From Paenibacillus castaneae (lineage in GTDB: Bacteria > Bacillota > Bacilli > Paenibacillales > Paenibacillaceae): DNA of 64,000 nt. Under the pieces are notes generated by a model. The model was not told the DNA's origin. It saw only the letters and a program-made list of their open reading frames with translations, and did not search any database. Positions 24,270-33,669 of the stretch are shown in pieces. A program made the translations under genes and the position numbers. Where the stretch lies: the NCBI RefSeq assembly GCF_002884445.1, contig NZ_KZ614144.1, forward strand, positions 2,618,290 to 2,682,289. The letters are read 5' to 3'. Position 1 is the stretch's first letter. Every line of letters starts with the position of its first letter.

Positions 24270-24634
24270 GCGTGAGAGGAATTCGTGGTGCAATTACCGT
24301 CGAAGCCAATGAAGAGCATCAAATTTTAAATGCAACGATTGAAATGCTTAATACAATTGTTGCAGAGAATGAAATCGTGCCTGACGACATTTGCAGCGTG
24401 TTCGTGACGGTAACGGGTGATCTGGATGAAAGCTTTCCGGCGCGTGCGATTCGTCAAATGGCGGGCTGGGAGCTTGTACCGCTTATGTGTGCGCTAGAAG
24501 TTCCTGTCAAAGGCAGCCTTGAACGCTGCATCAGGCTAATGGTTCTAATCAATACTGACAAAACGCAGGCTCAAATCCGTCATATCTATTTAAACGGTGC
24601 GCAGGCGCTTCGTCCTGATTTGTCCAAGTCATAA
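24266..24634 (+). CDS. aroH: Chorismate mutase, AroH type
   Basis: 122 residues from ATG 24266, overlapping aroB by ATGA. Monofunctional trimeric AroH-class enzyme converting chorismate to prephenate, feeding tyrA at 32.5 kb. Catalytic residues known from the Bacillus enzyme are seen: Arg7 in VRGIRGA, the Glu in ALEVPV and the Arg in CIRLMV. No terminator is evident before the trp leader, so some read-through into trp is likely. Confidence 0.96.
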   Translation: MSVRGIRGAITVEANEEHQILNATIEMLNTIVAENEIVPDDICSVFVTVTGDLDESFPARAIRQMAGWELVPLMCALEVPVKGSLERCIRLMVLINTDKTQAQIRHIYLNGAQALRPDLSKS

Positions 24635-24662
24635 GCCAACCCTTATTATATTAGCATCTTTA

Positions 24663-24692
24663 TTGACGTAAGGCCGTTTGGTGTTGTATATT
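24663..24692 (+). promoter_or_regulatory. trp operon promoter
   Basis: TTGACG (24663-24668) and TATATT (24687-24692) are 18 bases apart. Transcription would start near 24699, six bases before the first TRAP triplet. Confidence 0.6.
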
Positions 24693-24704
24693 GAAAACGT
24701 AAGT

Positions 24705-24776
24705 GAGAATAGTTGAGCAGTTATTGAGCTGAGTTGAGATGAGTCGAGACTAGTTGAGAAAAGCAGAGTAGAGTAG
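24705..24776 (+). promoter_or_regulatory. TRAP-binding site: phased GAG/TAG triplets in the trp leader
   Basis: GAG or TAG triplets start at 24705, 24710, 24715, 24726, 24731, 24736, 24741, 24746, 24751, 24756, 24766, 24771 and 24774, almost all on a 5-base spacing. That is the pattern bound by the 11-subunit TRAP ring in Bacillus. The triplet at 24715 (TGAGCAG, 24714-24720) is complementary to CTGCTCA in the terminator arm, giving a possible antiterminator. Confidence 0.92.
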
Positions 24777-24915
24777 TTGCAAATACGGGCTTATTAGGAA
24801 GAGCTGAACGATCTTATGTGCACGAAAGTGTGCTTGAGATGGTAAAAGTGCTATTTCACCGTATCTTGAATTACATCTTTTTCCGCTTACACACTTCCGT
24901 CATCATCTAAACCAA

Positions 24916-24943
24916 CGCTCCTGCTCAGGCAGGGGCTTTTTTT
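24916..24943 (+). terminator. trp operon attenuator terminator
   Basis: GCTCCTGC and GCAGGGGC pair over a TCAG loop, with one G-U, and are followed by seven T. It lies about 45 bases before the trpE ATG. A second hairpin (GTGCAC GAAA GTGTGC near 24819-24834) sits between the TRAP site and this terminator. Confidence 0.85.
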
Positions 24944-24988
24944 GTTGCATTAGACATAAATGGTAATTAAACAAGGAGGTTGTTCGGA

Positions 24989-26551
24989 ATGACCAATGAA
25001 CTGCAGCAGGTCAAACGTATGGCAAATCAATATAACTTAATACCGATTATTCGTTATATGATGGCTGATACAGAAACGCCAATTCGGCTATTTCAGCATT
25101 TTGCGAAGGAGAAGCATGCCTTCCTGCTAGAGAGCGTTGAGGGCGGAGCCAAATGGGCGCGTTATTCATTTATCGGAACGGATCCATTCATGATGCTTTA
25201 TGGCAAGAATGGCGAGATGGTGCTGGAGCGCAATGGACAGAAGCATTCGCTTAACGATAAACCAATCGAGCTGCTCAAAGCTCATCTGCGTTCCTTCCGC
25301 AGTCCGTCTATTCCTGAATTACCGCCATTTACAGGCGGTGCGGTCGGTTTCTTTGGTTACGATCTGCTGCAATACTATGAGAAGCTTCCTGCTCATAGAA
25401 TTGATGACTTGAATATGAATGATATTCAATTTATGTTCTGTGATCAAGTCATCGTATTTGATCATTTCAAACAACAGCTCCAAATCGTGGGAAACGTTCA
25501 TATTGCTGAAGGTGCTACGGATGCAGATATTACATATGCGTACGAAGCCGCCGTTTCCAAAATAGAAGCGACTATAGAGCGTATTCAGCATCCGGTGTCA
25601 ATCCCTGTTACTACGGGTGCATCTACTGCTGTTGATTATGAGCTGGGCGATATTCAGTCCAATGTTACGAAGGAGCAATTCATTGCTAATATCGAGCAGG
25701 CGAAGCAGTACATCCGCGGCGGCGATATTTTCCAAGTTGTATTGTCCCAACGCTTCAGTATCGAGACGGATATCGATCCGCTGCATGTATATCGGGTACT
25801 TCGTACGATGAACCCTTCACCTTATATGTATTATTTGAAAATGGGTGAAGAGGTTATAGTCGGAGCATCTCCGGAAGCACTTGTTAAGGTTGATGGAGAT
25901 CGCGTCGAGACAAGACCTATCGCCGGCACGAGGCCTCGCGGCAAAACACCGGAAGAGGATCAAGCGCTGGAGCTTGAACTGCTTGCAGACGAGAAGGAAA
26001 GAGCAGAGCATCTTATGCTAGTTGACCTAGGGCGTAATGATATCGGCCGCGTATCCGAATTCGGAACAGTGAAATGCGACTCATTCATGGAAATTGAGCG
26101 ATACTCTCATGTTATGCATATTGTGTCCAACGTCTCTGGCAAGCTACACAAGGATAAGGATTTCTTCGACGCATTCGTTTCCTGCCTGCCTGCTGGCACC
26201 GTATCAGGCGCCCCTAAGCTAAGAGCAATGGAAATCATTGCAGAGCTGGAAAATGAAGCGAGAGGCGCGTATGCTGGCGCGATCGGTTATTTAGGGTTCG
26301 GCGGCTCAATGGACACATGCATTACCATCCGGACGATTATTTTCAAACAAGGCAAAGCCTATGTTCAAGCTGGAGCCGGCATCGTCTGGGATTCGGTTCC
26401 CGAAAGCGAATATTTGGAAACTGTGAACAAGGCCAAAGGAAGTCTCAAAGCCATTCGCGCAGCAGAAGCGATCTTCGCGAAGCCGAAAGAGAAGTACAAT
26501 TCTATTAATTCCGATTATTATGTAACGGTAGGAGAGGGGCTTGGTCAATAA
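24989..26551 (+). CDS. trpE: Anthranilate synthase component I
   Basis: 520 residues from ATG 24989 (RBS AAGGAGG 9 bases upstream). Converts chorismate and ammonia or glutamine to anthranilate. The N-terminal feedback region has LLESVEGGAKWARYSFIG, carrying the ESxxG/S-type tryptophan-binding segment; the catalytic half has PSPYMYYL, GASPEALVK, RPIAGTRPRG and GTVSGAPKLRAMEII. No trpG follows; in Bacillus subtilis the glutaminase subunit is pabA in the folate operon, and the same is likely here. Confidence 0.97.
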   Translation: MTNELQQVKRMANQYNLIPIIRYMMADTETPIRLFQHFAKEKHAFLLESVEGGAKWARYSFIGTDPFMMLYGKNGEMVLERNGQKHSLNDKPIELLKAHLRSFRSPSIPELPPFTGGAVGFFGYDLLQYYEKLPAHRIDDLNMNDIQFMFCDQVIVFDHFKQQLQIVGNVHIAEGATDADITYAYEAAVSKIEATIERIQHPVSIPVTTGASTAVDYELGDIQSNVTKEQFIANIEQAKQYIRGGDIFQVVLSQRFSIETDIDPLHVYRVLRTMNPSPYMYYLKMGEEVIVGASPEALVKVDGDRVETRPIAGTRPRGKTPEEDQALELELLADEKERAEHLMLVDLGRNDIGRVSEFGTVKCDSFMEIERYSHVMHIVSNVSGKLHKDKDFFDAFVSCLPAGTVSGAPKLRAMEIIAELENEARGAYAGAIGYLGFGGSMDTCITIRTIIFKQGKAYVQAGAGIVWDSVPESEYLETVNKAKGSLKAIRAAEAIFAKPKEKYNSINSDYYVTVGEGLGQ

Positions 26552-27603
26552 TGCAAACAACAGTTGCTATTACGATGCAGCAAGCGCTTAGTCAGCTTAT
26601 TACCGGCTCGGACCTGTCGAGAGAGCAAGCGAAAGAAGTCATGAACATTATCATGAGCGGGGAAGCTTCCGATGTGCAAATTGCAGGCGTAGTAACCGCG
26701 ATGAGAATGAAGGGCGAGACGAAGGAAGAAATTACGGGCTTCGCGGAAGCGATGCGCGCTCATTCCAATCTTGTGCAAACGGAACAGGAAGGTTTGCTTG
26801 ATACATGCGGAACGGGCGGCTCCGGTATTCATAAATTCAATATTTCAACAGCTTCCTCTATTATTGCCGCAGCTGCTGGCATTCGAGTTGCTAAGCATGG
26901 AAACCGTGCGATGTCAGGAAAGACAGGAAGCGCCGATGTACTTGAAGCGCTTGGGGTACAAATTACGATTTCCCCAGAGCAGGCAGCTAGATGCTTGAAC
27001 GAAATCGGGATTTGTTTCATGTTCGCACAGCTGTATCATCCTTCCTTGCGCCATGCTGCAGCACCGCGCAAGGAGCTTGGCATTCGGACCATATTCAATA
27101 TGTTGGGTCCGCTCACGAATCCTGCAGGCGCTGACAGGCAGCTGCTGGGCTTGTATGATCGTGCTAAGACAACAACGGTAGCAGAGGTGCTAGGGGAGCT
27201 TGGCTTGAAGCGGGCGATGGTCGTAAGCAGCCATGATGGGCTTGATGAGATTAGCATTTCTGCACCGACCCAAATTTCAGAGCTGCAAGGCGGCAAGGTT
27301 CGGACCTACGACATAACACCTGAGGAGCTTGGACTCTCACGCTGGGCGATTGAAGATGTGCTTGGCGGTGAGCCAGAGGTTAATGCTTCTCTTATACGTG
27401 CCATCTTCGCTGGAGATCAGCGCGGAGCATACCGAGATATCGTGCTGGCGAATGCAGGCGCCTGTATTTATGTAGGTGGAGCAGCGGATTCGCATCGCGA
27501 GGGCGCAGCGATTGCAGCAGAAATGATTGATTCAGGCAAAGCTCAGCAAAAGCTGGAAAGTCTTATTCAAACGACGGGAGAGTTGACACATGTTTCTGGA
27601 TAA
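26551..27603 (+). CDS. trpD: Anthranilate phosphoribosyltransferase
   Basis: 350 residues, overlapping trpE by one base. Transfers phosphoribose from PRPP to anthranilate. The PRPP loop DTCGTGGSGIHKFNIST and KHGNRAMSGKTGSADVLEALG are typical; GPLTNPAGADRQLLG follows. Overlaps trpC by 14 bases. Confidence 0.97.
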   Translation: MQTTVAITMQQALSQLITGSDLSREQAKEVMNIIMSGEASDVQIAGVVTAMRMKGETKEEITGFAEAMRAHSNLVQTEQEGLLDTCGTGGSGIHKFNISTASSIIAAAAGIRVAKHGNRAMSGKTGSADVLEALGVQITISPEQAARCLNEIGICFMFAQLYHPSLRHAAAPRKELGIRTIFNMLGPLTNPAGADRQLLGLYDRAKTTTVAEVLGELGLKRAMVVSSHDGLDEISISAPTQISELQGGKVRTYDITPEELGLSRWAIEDVLGGEPEVNASLIRAIFAGDQRGAYRDIVLANAGACIYVGGAADSHREGAAIAAEMIDSGKAQQKLESLIQTTGELTHVSG

Positions 27604-28390
27604 AATTGTAGCTACGAAGCGAGCAGAGGTAGAAGCGCTGTCTGCGCATTTCAATCTTGCGGAGGCTGAGCAGCAAATCGCTAAGCTAGACCCTTGCCGC
27701 GGCTTTGAATATGCATTGACGGCTGCAGGCCGCAATCGCAGGATGGGACTTATTGCCGAGGTGAAGAAAGCCTCACCGTCGAAGGGATTAATACGTACTG
27801 ATTTTGATCCTGCTTCCCTTGCTGCAGCCTATGAGGCTGCAGGTGCTGATTGTATTTCCGTATTGACGGATCGTGATTATTTCCAAGGGTCCAATGCTTT
27901 TCTAACGAGCGTAAGTGAAACAGTAAAAGTTCCGCTTCTGAGGAAGGACTTTACGATTGACATCCGTCAGATTTATGAAGCACGCTTAATCGGTGCTGAT
28001 GCGATATTGTTGATCGCTGCTATACTAACGCCAGAGCAGCTTGGCGAATTTCATGATATTGCGAAATCAATCGGCTTGGATGTGCTTGTAGAGGTGCATA
28101 ACCAAGAAGAGCTGGAAGGTGTATTAAAGCTTAACAAAGCTACACTAATCGGGATTAATAATCGCGACCTGAAATCATTTGTAACGAATCTGAAAACAAC
28201 GGAAGCGCTCATTGGATTAATGCCGAAGGGTGTAACCATTATTAGCGAAAGCGGAATTGCCGGCAAACAGGACATGGATTATTTGGAATCGGTGGGAGCG
28301 CATGGCGTACTTATCGGTGAGCATTTCATGCGACATGAGAATGTTGGCAAAGCCGTTCATGAGCTAATGGGTGCGGTGACAAATCGATGA
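27590..28390 (+). CDS. trpC: Indole-3-glycerol phosphate synthase
   Basis: 266 residues, TIM barrel. Ring closure of the anthranilate deoxyribulotide. LIAEVKKASPSKG with the catalytic Lys, LRKDFTIDIRQIYEARLIGADAILLI, GINNRDL and SESGIAG are intact. Monofunctional and overlapping trpF by 4 bases. Confidence 0.97.
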   Translation: MFLDKIVATKRAEVEALSAHFNLAEAEQQIAKLDPCRGFEYALTAAGRNRRMGLIAEVKKASPSKGLIRTDFDPASLAAAYEAAGADCISVLTDRDYFQGSNAFLTSVSETVKVPLLRKDFTIDIRQIYEARLIGADAILLIAAILTPEQLGEFHDIAKSIGLDVLVEVHNQEELEGVLKLNKATLIGINNRDLKSFVTNLKTTEALIGLMPKGVTIISESGIAGKQDMDYLESVGAHGVLIGEHFMRHENVGKAVHELMGAVTNR

Positions 28391-29064
28391 AGTCATTGCC
28401 GCGTATCAAAATATGCGGGCTGAAGGATGTTCAAACGATTGAGGCGATGGACGGATTGCCCATACACGAGATTGGCTTCATATTCGCGCCTAGCAAGCGG
28501 CAGGTTGATAAGAGGACAGCGAGAGAGCTGATTGCGGCTGTGCATCGTGTGAAGGCTTCAGGAGGCGCTCGTCCTAAGACGGTAGGCGTGTTCGTAAATG
28601 AGTCGTTTGAGAGCTTGGAATCGATTCTGGAAGAGGCGCCGCTAGATGTCGTCCAATTGCATGGCAACGAGTCGGCTGAGTTCTGCAGCGCTGTTCGCGA
28701 TGAGCTTCATGTTGATGTTTGGAAAGTATTCTCCATGAAGCATAATACCGATGTTCATGATATTCATACCGCAATGAATCGCCTTTCTCCCTTTAAGAAT
28801 GCCGTAAATGCAGTTCTTATCGATGCACCTGGCGGCGGTACCGGCCAAACCTTCGATTGGGCAGCGATTAATGCCTATAAGAAAGCAGCTGAGGAGCTGG
28901 GCATAACGCTTTATGTTGCAGGCGGGCTGCATGAAGGTAATATTGAAGAGCTGCTGAGAGTGTATTCACCAGGCGGAATAGATGTATCAAGCGGCGTGGA
29001 AACGGATGGGCAGAAAGATATTAACAAAATCCGATTATTTGTAAGAAAGGTGATAGAGATATGA
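28387..29064 (+). CDS. trpF: Phosphoribosylanthranilate isomerase
   Basis: 225 residues, TIM barrel. Amadori isomerisation of phosphoribosylanthranilate. Catalytic Cys in KICGLKD at the start, VQLHGNES, and [15 protein letters not shown]; the phosphate-binding end is VAGGLHEGN and GIDVSSGVE. Overlaps both neighbours by 4 bases. Confidence 0.96.
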   Translation: MKSLPRIKICGLKDVQTIEAMDGLPIHEIGFIFAPSKRQVDKRTARELIAAVHRVKASGGARPKTVGVFVNESFESLESILEEAPLDVVQLHGNESAEFCSAVRDELHVDVWKVFSMKHNTDVHDIHTAMNRLSPFKNAVNAVLIDAPGGGTGQTFDWAAINAYKKAAEELGITLYVAGGLHEGNIEELLRVYSPGGIDVSSGVETDGQKDINKIRLFVRKVIEI

Positions 29065-30266
29065 CACAAGTACCAGACCAGAACGGACGCTTCGGCAAAT
29101 TCGGCGGAAGATATGTACCAGAGACGCTGATGACCGCATTGTTAGAGCTAGAGGAAGCGTATGCGCATTATTCAAAAGACCCTGCATTTCAAGACGAGGT
29201 TCGTTATTTATTGCATAAATATTCAGGTCGGCCAACCTCGTTATACTATGCAGAGCGTCTTAGCGAGAAGCTGGGCGGGGCTAAAATATACTTAAAGCGT
29301 GAAGACCTTAACCATACAGGCGCGCACAAAATAAATAATACAATTGGACAAGGCGTACTCGCCAAGCGGATGGGGAAATCGAAAATTATTGCAGAAACAG
29401 GTGCAGGACAGCATGGTGTTGCTTCAGCAACTATTGCAGCCTTGCTCGGACTAGAATGCAAAGTATTCATGGGTGAAGAGGATATGAAACGCCAGCAGCT
29501 TAACGTATTCCGTATGCAGCTTCTAGGTTCAGAAGTAGTGCCGGTTCTATCTGGCACGAGAACGCTTAAGGATGCTTGCAACGAAACATTGCGTTACTGG
29601 GTAAGCAATGTAGACGATACCTATTACATTCTGGGCTCGGTTACAGGACCGCATCCTTATCCGATGATTGTGCGCGACTTCCAACGTATTATCGGTGACG
29701 AAGCACGTGAGCAAATATTAAAAGAAGAAGGCAGATTACCTGATTATGTTGTAGCGGCAGTCGGCGGCGGAAGCAATGCGATGGGTATTTTCTATCCTTT
29801 CGTCAATGATGACGGAGTGAAATTCATTGGCGTTGAAGCGGCTGGCCGCGGTTTGGATACGATTGAGCATGCGGCAACGATGACGAAGGGACGCCACGGT
29901 ATATTCCAAGGATCTCTAAGCTATGTGCTTCAAGACGAGTATGGTCAGGTACAGCCTGCGCATTCCATTTCGGCAGGGCTGGATTATCCGGGTATTGGAC
30001 CGGAGCATTCTTACTTGAAGGATACCGGGCGTGCAGATTATGTGCCTATAACGGACGCAGAGGCGCTCGATGCCTTGCAATTGCTCTCCCGGACGGAAGG
30101 TATTATTCCTGCACTGGAATCAGCGCATGCTATCGCACAAACCGTGAAGCTTGCACCGACACTGGATAAAGATAAAGTAATCGTGGTTAGCTTGTCTGGA
30201 CGCGGCGATAAAGATGTAGAAGCGATTATGGGCTATTTGGGGGTAGAAAAGCATGAATCTCATTGA
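29061..30266 (+). CDS. trpB: Tryptophan synthase beta chain
   Basis: 401 residues. PLP-dependent condensation of indole and serine. The PLP lysine is in [15 protein letters not shown]; the phosphate loop is [21 protein letters not shown] is the substrate carboxylate region. Canonical TrpB1 length. Overlaps trpA by 14 bases, allowing balanced synthesis of the alpha2-beta2 complex. Confidence 0.98.
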   Translation: MTQVPDQNGRFGKFGGRYVPETLMTALLELEEAYAHYSKDPAFQDEVRYLLHKYSGRPTSLYYAERLSEKLGGAKIYLKREDLNHTGAHKINNTIGQGVLAKRMGKSKIIAETGAGQHGVASATIAALLGLECKVFMGEEDMKRQQLNVFRMQLLGSEVVPVLSGTRTLKDACNETLRYWVSNVDDTYYILGSVTGPHPYPMIVRDFQRIIGDEAREQILKEEGRLPDYVVAAVGGGSNAMGIFYPFVNDDGVKFIGVEAAGRGLDTIEHAATMTKGRHGIFQGSLSYVLQDEYGQVQPAHSISAGLDYPGIGPEHSYLKDTGRADYVPITDAEALDALQLLSRTEGIIPALESAHAIAQTVKLAPTLDKDKVIVVSLSGRGDKDVEAIMGYLGVEKHESH

Positions 30267-31062
30267 TAAGACGTTTGCAGACCTTAAAGCGGCAGGCCGC
30301 ACAGCGCTTATGCCTTTCGTGACAATGGGAGACCCGGATATAAAAACATCCATTGCGATTATCCAGACATTGGAGAAGTCGGGGGCTGACATGATCGAGC
30401 TTGGCGTTCCTTATTCCGATCCGCTTGCGGACGGTCCCGTCATTCAACGGGCTTCGGAACGCGCATTAAGCAATAACCAAATTACGATTGTGGACTGTAT
30501 TCAGATTGCTGAGGATGCACGTACATCAGGCGTCAAAATACCTTTTATTTTATTTACTTATTTCAATCCGGTATTTCAATTCGGCTTGGAAGCTTTCTTC
30601 GAGCTTATCCAGCGCAAGGGGATTAGTGGATTAATTATTCCTGACTTGCCGATGGAGGAAGACGAGGAGGTTCGAGCGCTTGCTGAAGCGGCGAATATTC
30701 ATCTCATTCCGCTCGTTGCTCCAACTTCGAAGGAGCGTGTCGCACGAATTTCTAGCAAAGCAAAGGGCTTCGTATACTGTGTCTCCTCGCTTGGCGTAAC
30801 AGGTGTGAGAGCTGATTTCCATAAAGGCATTGATGAATTTCTAAATACGGTTCGTGAAGCGACAGATTTACCGATTTGTATCGGCTTTGGTATTTCGAAT
30901 CATGAACAGGTTGAACGATTCGGAAAGGTGTGCGACGGTGTTATCGTAGGCAGCGCGATCGTTCGGACGATTGAGGATGCCATTCCATTGCTTCAGGATG
31001 AAAGTAATCGGGAAGCGGGATTAAAGAAAATTGGCGATTTTGTCGCTGAACTTAAAGGTTAG
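30253..31062 (+). CDS. trpA: Tryptophan synthase alpha chain
   Basis: 269 residues, TIM barrel. Cleaves indole-3-glycerol phosphate to indole for TrpB. The catalytic Glu is in [16 protein letters not shown] with the Asp in [19 protein letters not shown] and VIVGSAIV close the phosphate site. Last gene of the trp unit; a terminator follows at 31085. Confidence 0.97.
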   Translation: MNLIDKTFADLKAAGRTALMPFVTMGDPDIKTSIAIIQTLEKSGADMIELGVPYSDPLADGPVIQRASERALSNNQITIVDCIQIAEDARTSGVKIPFILFTYFNPVFQFGLEAFFELIQRKGISGLIIPDLPMEEDEEVRALAEAANIHLIPLVAPTSKERVARISSKAKGFVYCVSSLGVTGVRADFHKGIDEFLNTVREATDLPICIGFGISNHEQVERFGKVCDGVIVGSAIVRTIEDAIPLLQDESNREAGLKKIGDFVAELKG

Positions 31063-31084
31063 TCATATTTAGATCAACTGCGGA

Positions 31085-31125
31085 AATGGTGGAGCAAGAT
31101 TGAATCTTGCGCCACCATTTTATTT
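31085..31125 (+). terminator. Intrinsic terminator after trpA
   Basis: AATGGTGG pairs with CCACCATT and inside it GCAAGA with TCTTGC; TTTTATTT follows. Confidence 0.85.
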
Positions 31126-31135
31126 GTGTGTGTTG

Positions 31136-31250
31136 CTAACGGACATACGATTCCTAATTGGACATAATACGAGCAAATAACGTTTCCTGTGTCCGTTAGA
31201 TGTAACTGAACGCTTTATTAGCCGACTAATTAGTCGCTTTTTTTTGTTTG
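31136..31250 (+). promoter_or_regulatory. Structured leader between trpA and hisC
   Basis: CTAACGGACA (31136-31145) and TGTCCGTTAG (31190-31199) are perfect 10-base complements about 44 bases apart; GGACATA is repeated inside. Downstream, CGACTAATTAGTCG (near 31223-31236) is a perfect palindrome followed by eight T, a terminator or attenuator. No T-box consensus is visible. The remaining bases to hisC show nothing clear. Confidence 0.5.
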
Positions 31251-31383
31251 AAGTGGCAGGCGGAAGAGTCTCTTCAACTGGAGCTGCGCATGACACATGA
31301 AAAACACTTTAAAACAGCAAACAGATATGAGACAATGAATGACAAGCAATAACACCAGTCAACTAAAAAGAGGTGAACGGCTC

Positions 31384-32481
31384 ATGCAGCCAAAAACGAA
31401 TATCGTCCACCTTCCGGTCTATCAGCCAGGCAAGCCGGTTGAAGATGTTAAGAGGGAACTCGGATTAAACGAAATCATTAAGCTGGCTTCTAATGAAAAT
31501 CCATTTGGACTTTCAGAAAAAGCGAAAGCTGCTGCTATTCAAGAAATAGGAAATTCAAATATTTATCCAGACGGAGCTAGCGTAGAACTAACTGCAGCAT
31601 TGGCAGCAGAGCTAGGGGTGGAGACGAATCAAATTATTTTTGGGACAGGCTCCAGTGATATCATTCTAATGCTTGCAAGAGCATTTCTTGTCCCTGGTGA
31701 CGAAACCATTATGGCAGATGAAACCTTCTCGCAATACAAGCATAATGCAGAAGTTGAGAACGCTACGATTATCGAAGTTCCTTTAAAGGAAGGCAAGCAT
31801 GATTTGCCAGCTATGCTGTCTAAAGTGAATGAGCGTACAAAGATCATTTGGATTTGCAACCCAAATAATCCTACTGGAACAATTGTCACTTTACCGGAAT
31901 TATCGGCCTTCTTAGAACAGGTGCCATCCCATGTGCTCGTTGTATTGGATGAAGCCTATTGTGAATATATTTCTGATCCCAATTTTCCTGACGGAATCCA
32001 ATTGCTTAGCAACCATAACAATTTGGTCGTGCTGCGCACCTTCTCCAAAATATATGGACTTGCAGCGCTGCGGATTGGATATGGAGTCGGACATGCTGAC
32101 GTTATCCGTTTCATTAACCAAGTTCGTGAGCCTTTCAATACGTCGCGAGCGGCGCAAGCAGCAGCGAAGGAAGCATTGGCAGATAAAGAGTTTATTACCT
32201 ACTGCCGCGAGCAAAACAAACAGGGATTACAATATTTAACTGCCCAGTTTGATCGATTAGGCTTAAGCTATTACCCTGCATATGGAAACTTTATTATGTT
32301 TGATGCCAAGCGGCCGTCTCCTGAAGTATTTGATGCTTTGCTTCGTCGAGGTATTATTTCGAGATCACGCTGGAAGCACTACCCGACATATATACGGATT
32401 TCAATTGGTACAAAAGAGCAGAATGAAAAATTCATCGCTGCTTTAGAGGACGTATTGCAGGAAGCGATGGTGCAAGGATAA
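31384..32481 (+). CDS. hisC: Histidinol-phosphate aminotransferase / aromatic aminotransferase
   Basis: 365 residues from ATG 31384 (RBS AGAGGTGAA); an in-frame ATG at 31339 is less likely. PLP fold-type I enzyme; the PLP Lys is residue 222 in FSKIYGLAALRIGYG, and NPNNPTG and SNENPFG are present. In Bacillus subtilis HisC at this locus serves both histidine synthesis and the final transamination to tyrosine and phenylalanine, which fits its place next to tyrA. Confidence 0.95.
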   Translation: MQPKTNIVHLPVYQPGKPVEDVKRELGLNEIIKLASNENPFGLSEKAKAAAIQEIGNSNIYPDGASVELTAALAAELGVETNQIIFGTGSSDIILMLARAFLVPGDETIMADETFSQYKHNAEVENATIIEVPLKEGKHDLPAMLSKVNERTKIIWICNPNNPTGTIVTLPELSAFLEQVPSHVLVVLDEAYCEYISDPNFPDGIQLLSNHNNLVVLRTFSKIYGLAALRIGYGVGHADVIRFINQVREPFNTSRAAQAAAKEALADKEFITYCREQNKQGLQYLTAQFDRLGLSYYPAYGNFIMFDAKRPSPEVFDALLRRGIISRSRWKHYPTYIRISIGTKEQNEKFIAALEDVLQEAMVQG

Positions 32482-32485
32482 CGTT

Positions 32486-33577
32486 ATGACAACAGTAGCT
32501 ATTTTTGGAGTTGGATTGATCGGAGGCTCAATTGCTCTTTGTTTGAAGGGGAAGCCGGATATGAAGGTTATAGGGCATTCGAATCGTCCATCTCAAGTAG
32601 AGAAATATATGCAGCGCGGCGTTGTTGATTATGCAACAACATCGAAGAAAGAGGCTGCGGAGCAAGCCGATTTTATTTTTATATGCGTACCTGTTGGTAA
32701 TATTGAGGAATATATAGTGGAGCTGAGCACCTACAATTTAAAGCCCGGCTGTATAATTACCGATGCTGGCAGTACGAAAGCTTCTGTAATGGCATGTGCG
32801 AGCAAGCTGGATTTCGGTGATGCTGTGTTTATCGGCGGTCATCCAATGGCAGGCTCGGAGCGTTCGGGCGTTGAAGCGGCGAGTTCGCATCTATATGAGA
32901 ACGCTTATTACGTTTTAACTACAGAAGAGAACACACCTCCCGAAGCCGTAGATCGACTTATTCAACTGATTAGTCACACAAAGGCTAATATTGTAAAAGT
33001 GGATGCGAAGGAGCATGATGAGATCGTAGGCGCTATAAGCCATCTTCCTCACATGATTGCCGTTTCGCTTGTGAATCAAGTAAGAGGCTATAATGAGCAA
33101 AATGAGCTATACGAGTCATTAGCTGCCGGAGGATTTAGGGATATAACGAGAATCGCATCAAGTGATCCTATCGTTTGGCGAGATATCCTCATCAATAATC
33201 GAACAGTATTGTTAAAGCTTCTGCGTGACTGGAGCAAAGAGACTGATCGATTTGCTATGATGCTGGAGAATTCGGACGGAGATGCCATCGTGGAAGCATT
33301 CCAAGAAGCGGGTCAATTCCGCGGAAGGATGCCTGAGCGCCGGAAGGGAATGATTCTATCTGCATTCGATTGTTATGTCGATGTGCCGGATCATCCAGGC
33401 ATTATTGGAAAAATTACGAGTGAGCTCGGCAATAGTCTAATCAATTTAAGCAATATTCATATCATTGAGAGCAGGGAAGATGTTCCCGGCATTCTGAGAC
33501 TTTCTTTCCGGAGTCAAGAGTATTTGGATAAAGCTATCGTGCTGCTTACAGCCAACGGCTATGACGTACACCTATAG
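32486..33577 (+). CDS. tyrA: Prephenate dehydrogenase with ACT domain
   Basis: 363 residues. NAD-dependent oxidative decarboxylation of prephenate for tyrosine. The Rossmann motif IFGVGLIGGS is at the N-terminus; GGHPMAGSERSG and SHLPHMIA are catalytic segments. A C-terminal ACT domain (about 296-363, FDCYVDVPDHPGIIGKIT) is the expected tyrosine-sensing part. In Bacillus subtilis aroE (EPSP synthase) follows; here the aromatic operon ends at tyrA. Confidence 0.96.
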   Translation: MTTVAIFGVGLIGGSIALCLKGKPDMKVIGHSNRPSQVEKYMQRGVVDYATTSKKEAAEQADFIFICVPVGNIEEYIVELSTYNLKPGCIITDAGSTKASVMACASKLDFGDAVFIGGHPMAGSERSGVEAASSHLYENAYYVLTTEENTPPEAVDRLIQLISHTKANIVKVDAKEHDEIVGAISHLPHMIAVSLVNQVRGYNEQNELYESLAAGGFRDITRIASSDPIVWRDILINNRTVLLKLLRDWSKETDRFAMMLENSDGDAIVEAFQEAGQFRGRMPERRKGMILSAFDCYVDVPDHPGIIGKITSELGNSLINLSNIHIIESREDVPGILRLSFRSQEYLDKAIVLLTANGYDVHL

Positions 33578-33588
33578 GGTGTACGTCA
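33562..33588. repeat. Perfect palindrome spanning the tyrA stop codon
   Basis: TGACGTACACC (33562-33572) and GGTGTACGTCA (33578-33588) are exact complements around TATAG, which contains the stop. No T run follows, so it may be an RNA 3'-end stabiliser or an operator. Confidence 0.6.
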
Positions 33589-33634
33589 CCAAACAGCTAT
33601 CAACGAGAAAAATAAAGCGGTTACAAAATAGTTG

Positions 33635-33663
33635 TTGACAGAATGGAAGCGTATACATATAAT
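33635..33663 (+). promoter_or_regulatory. Consensus sigma-A promoter of a candidate small RNA
   Basis: TTGACA (33635-33640) and TATAAT (33658-33663), both perfect consensus, 17 bases apart. The expected start is near 33670. Confidence 0.85.
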
Positions 33664-33669
33664 AAAAGT

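Noticed and set aside
24635..24988. Leader peptide attenuator of the enteric type before trpE
   Set aside because: No short open frame with tandem Trp codons is seen; the GAG/TAG array and mtrB in the window explain control better.
31063..31383. T-box riboswitch upstream of hisC-tyrA
   Set aside because: No T-box consensus (AGGGTGGNACCGCG-like) is present; only unrelated inverted repeats are seen.
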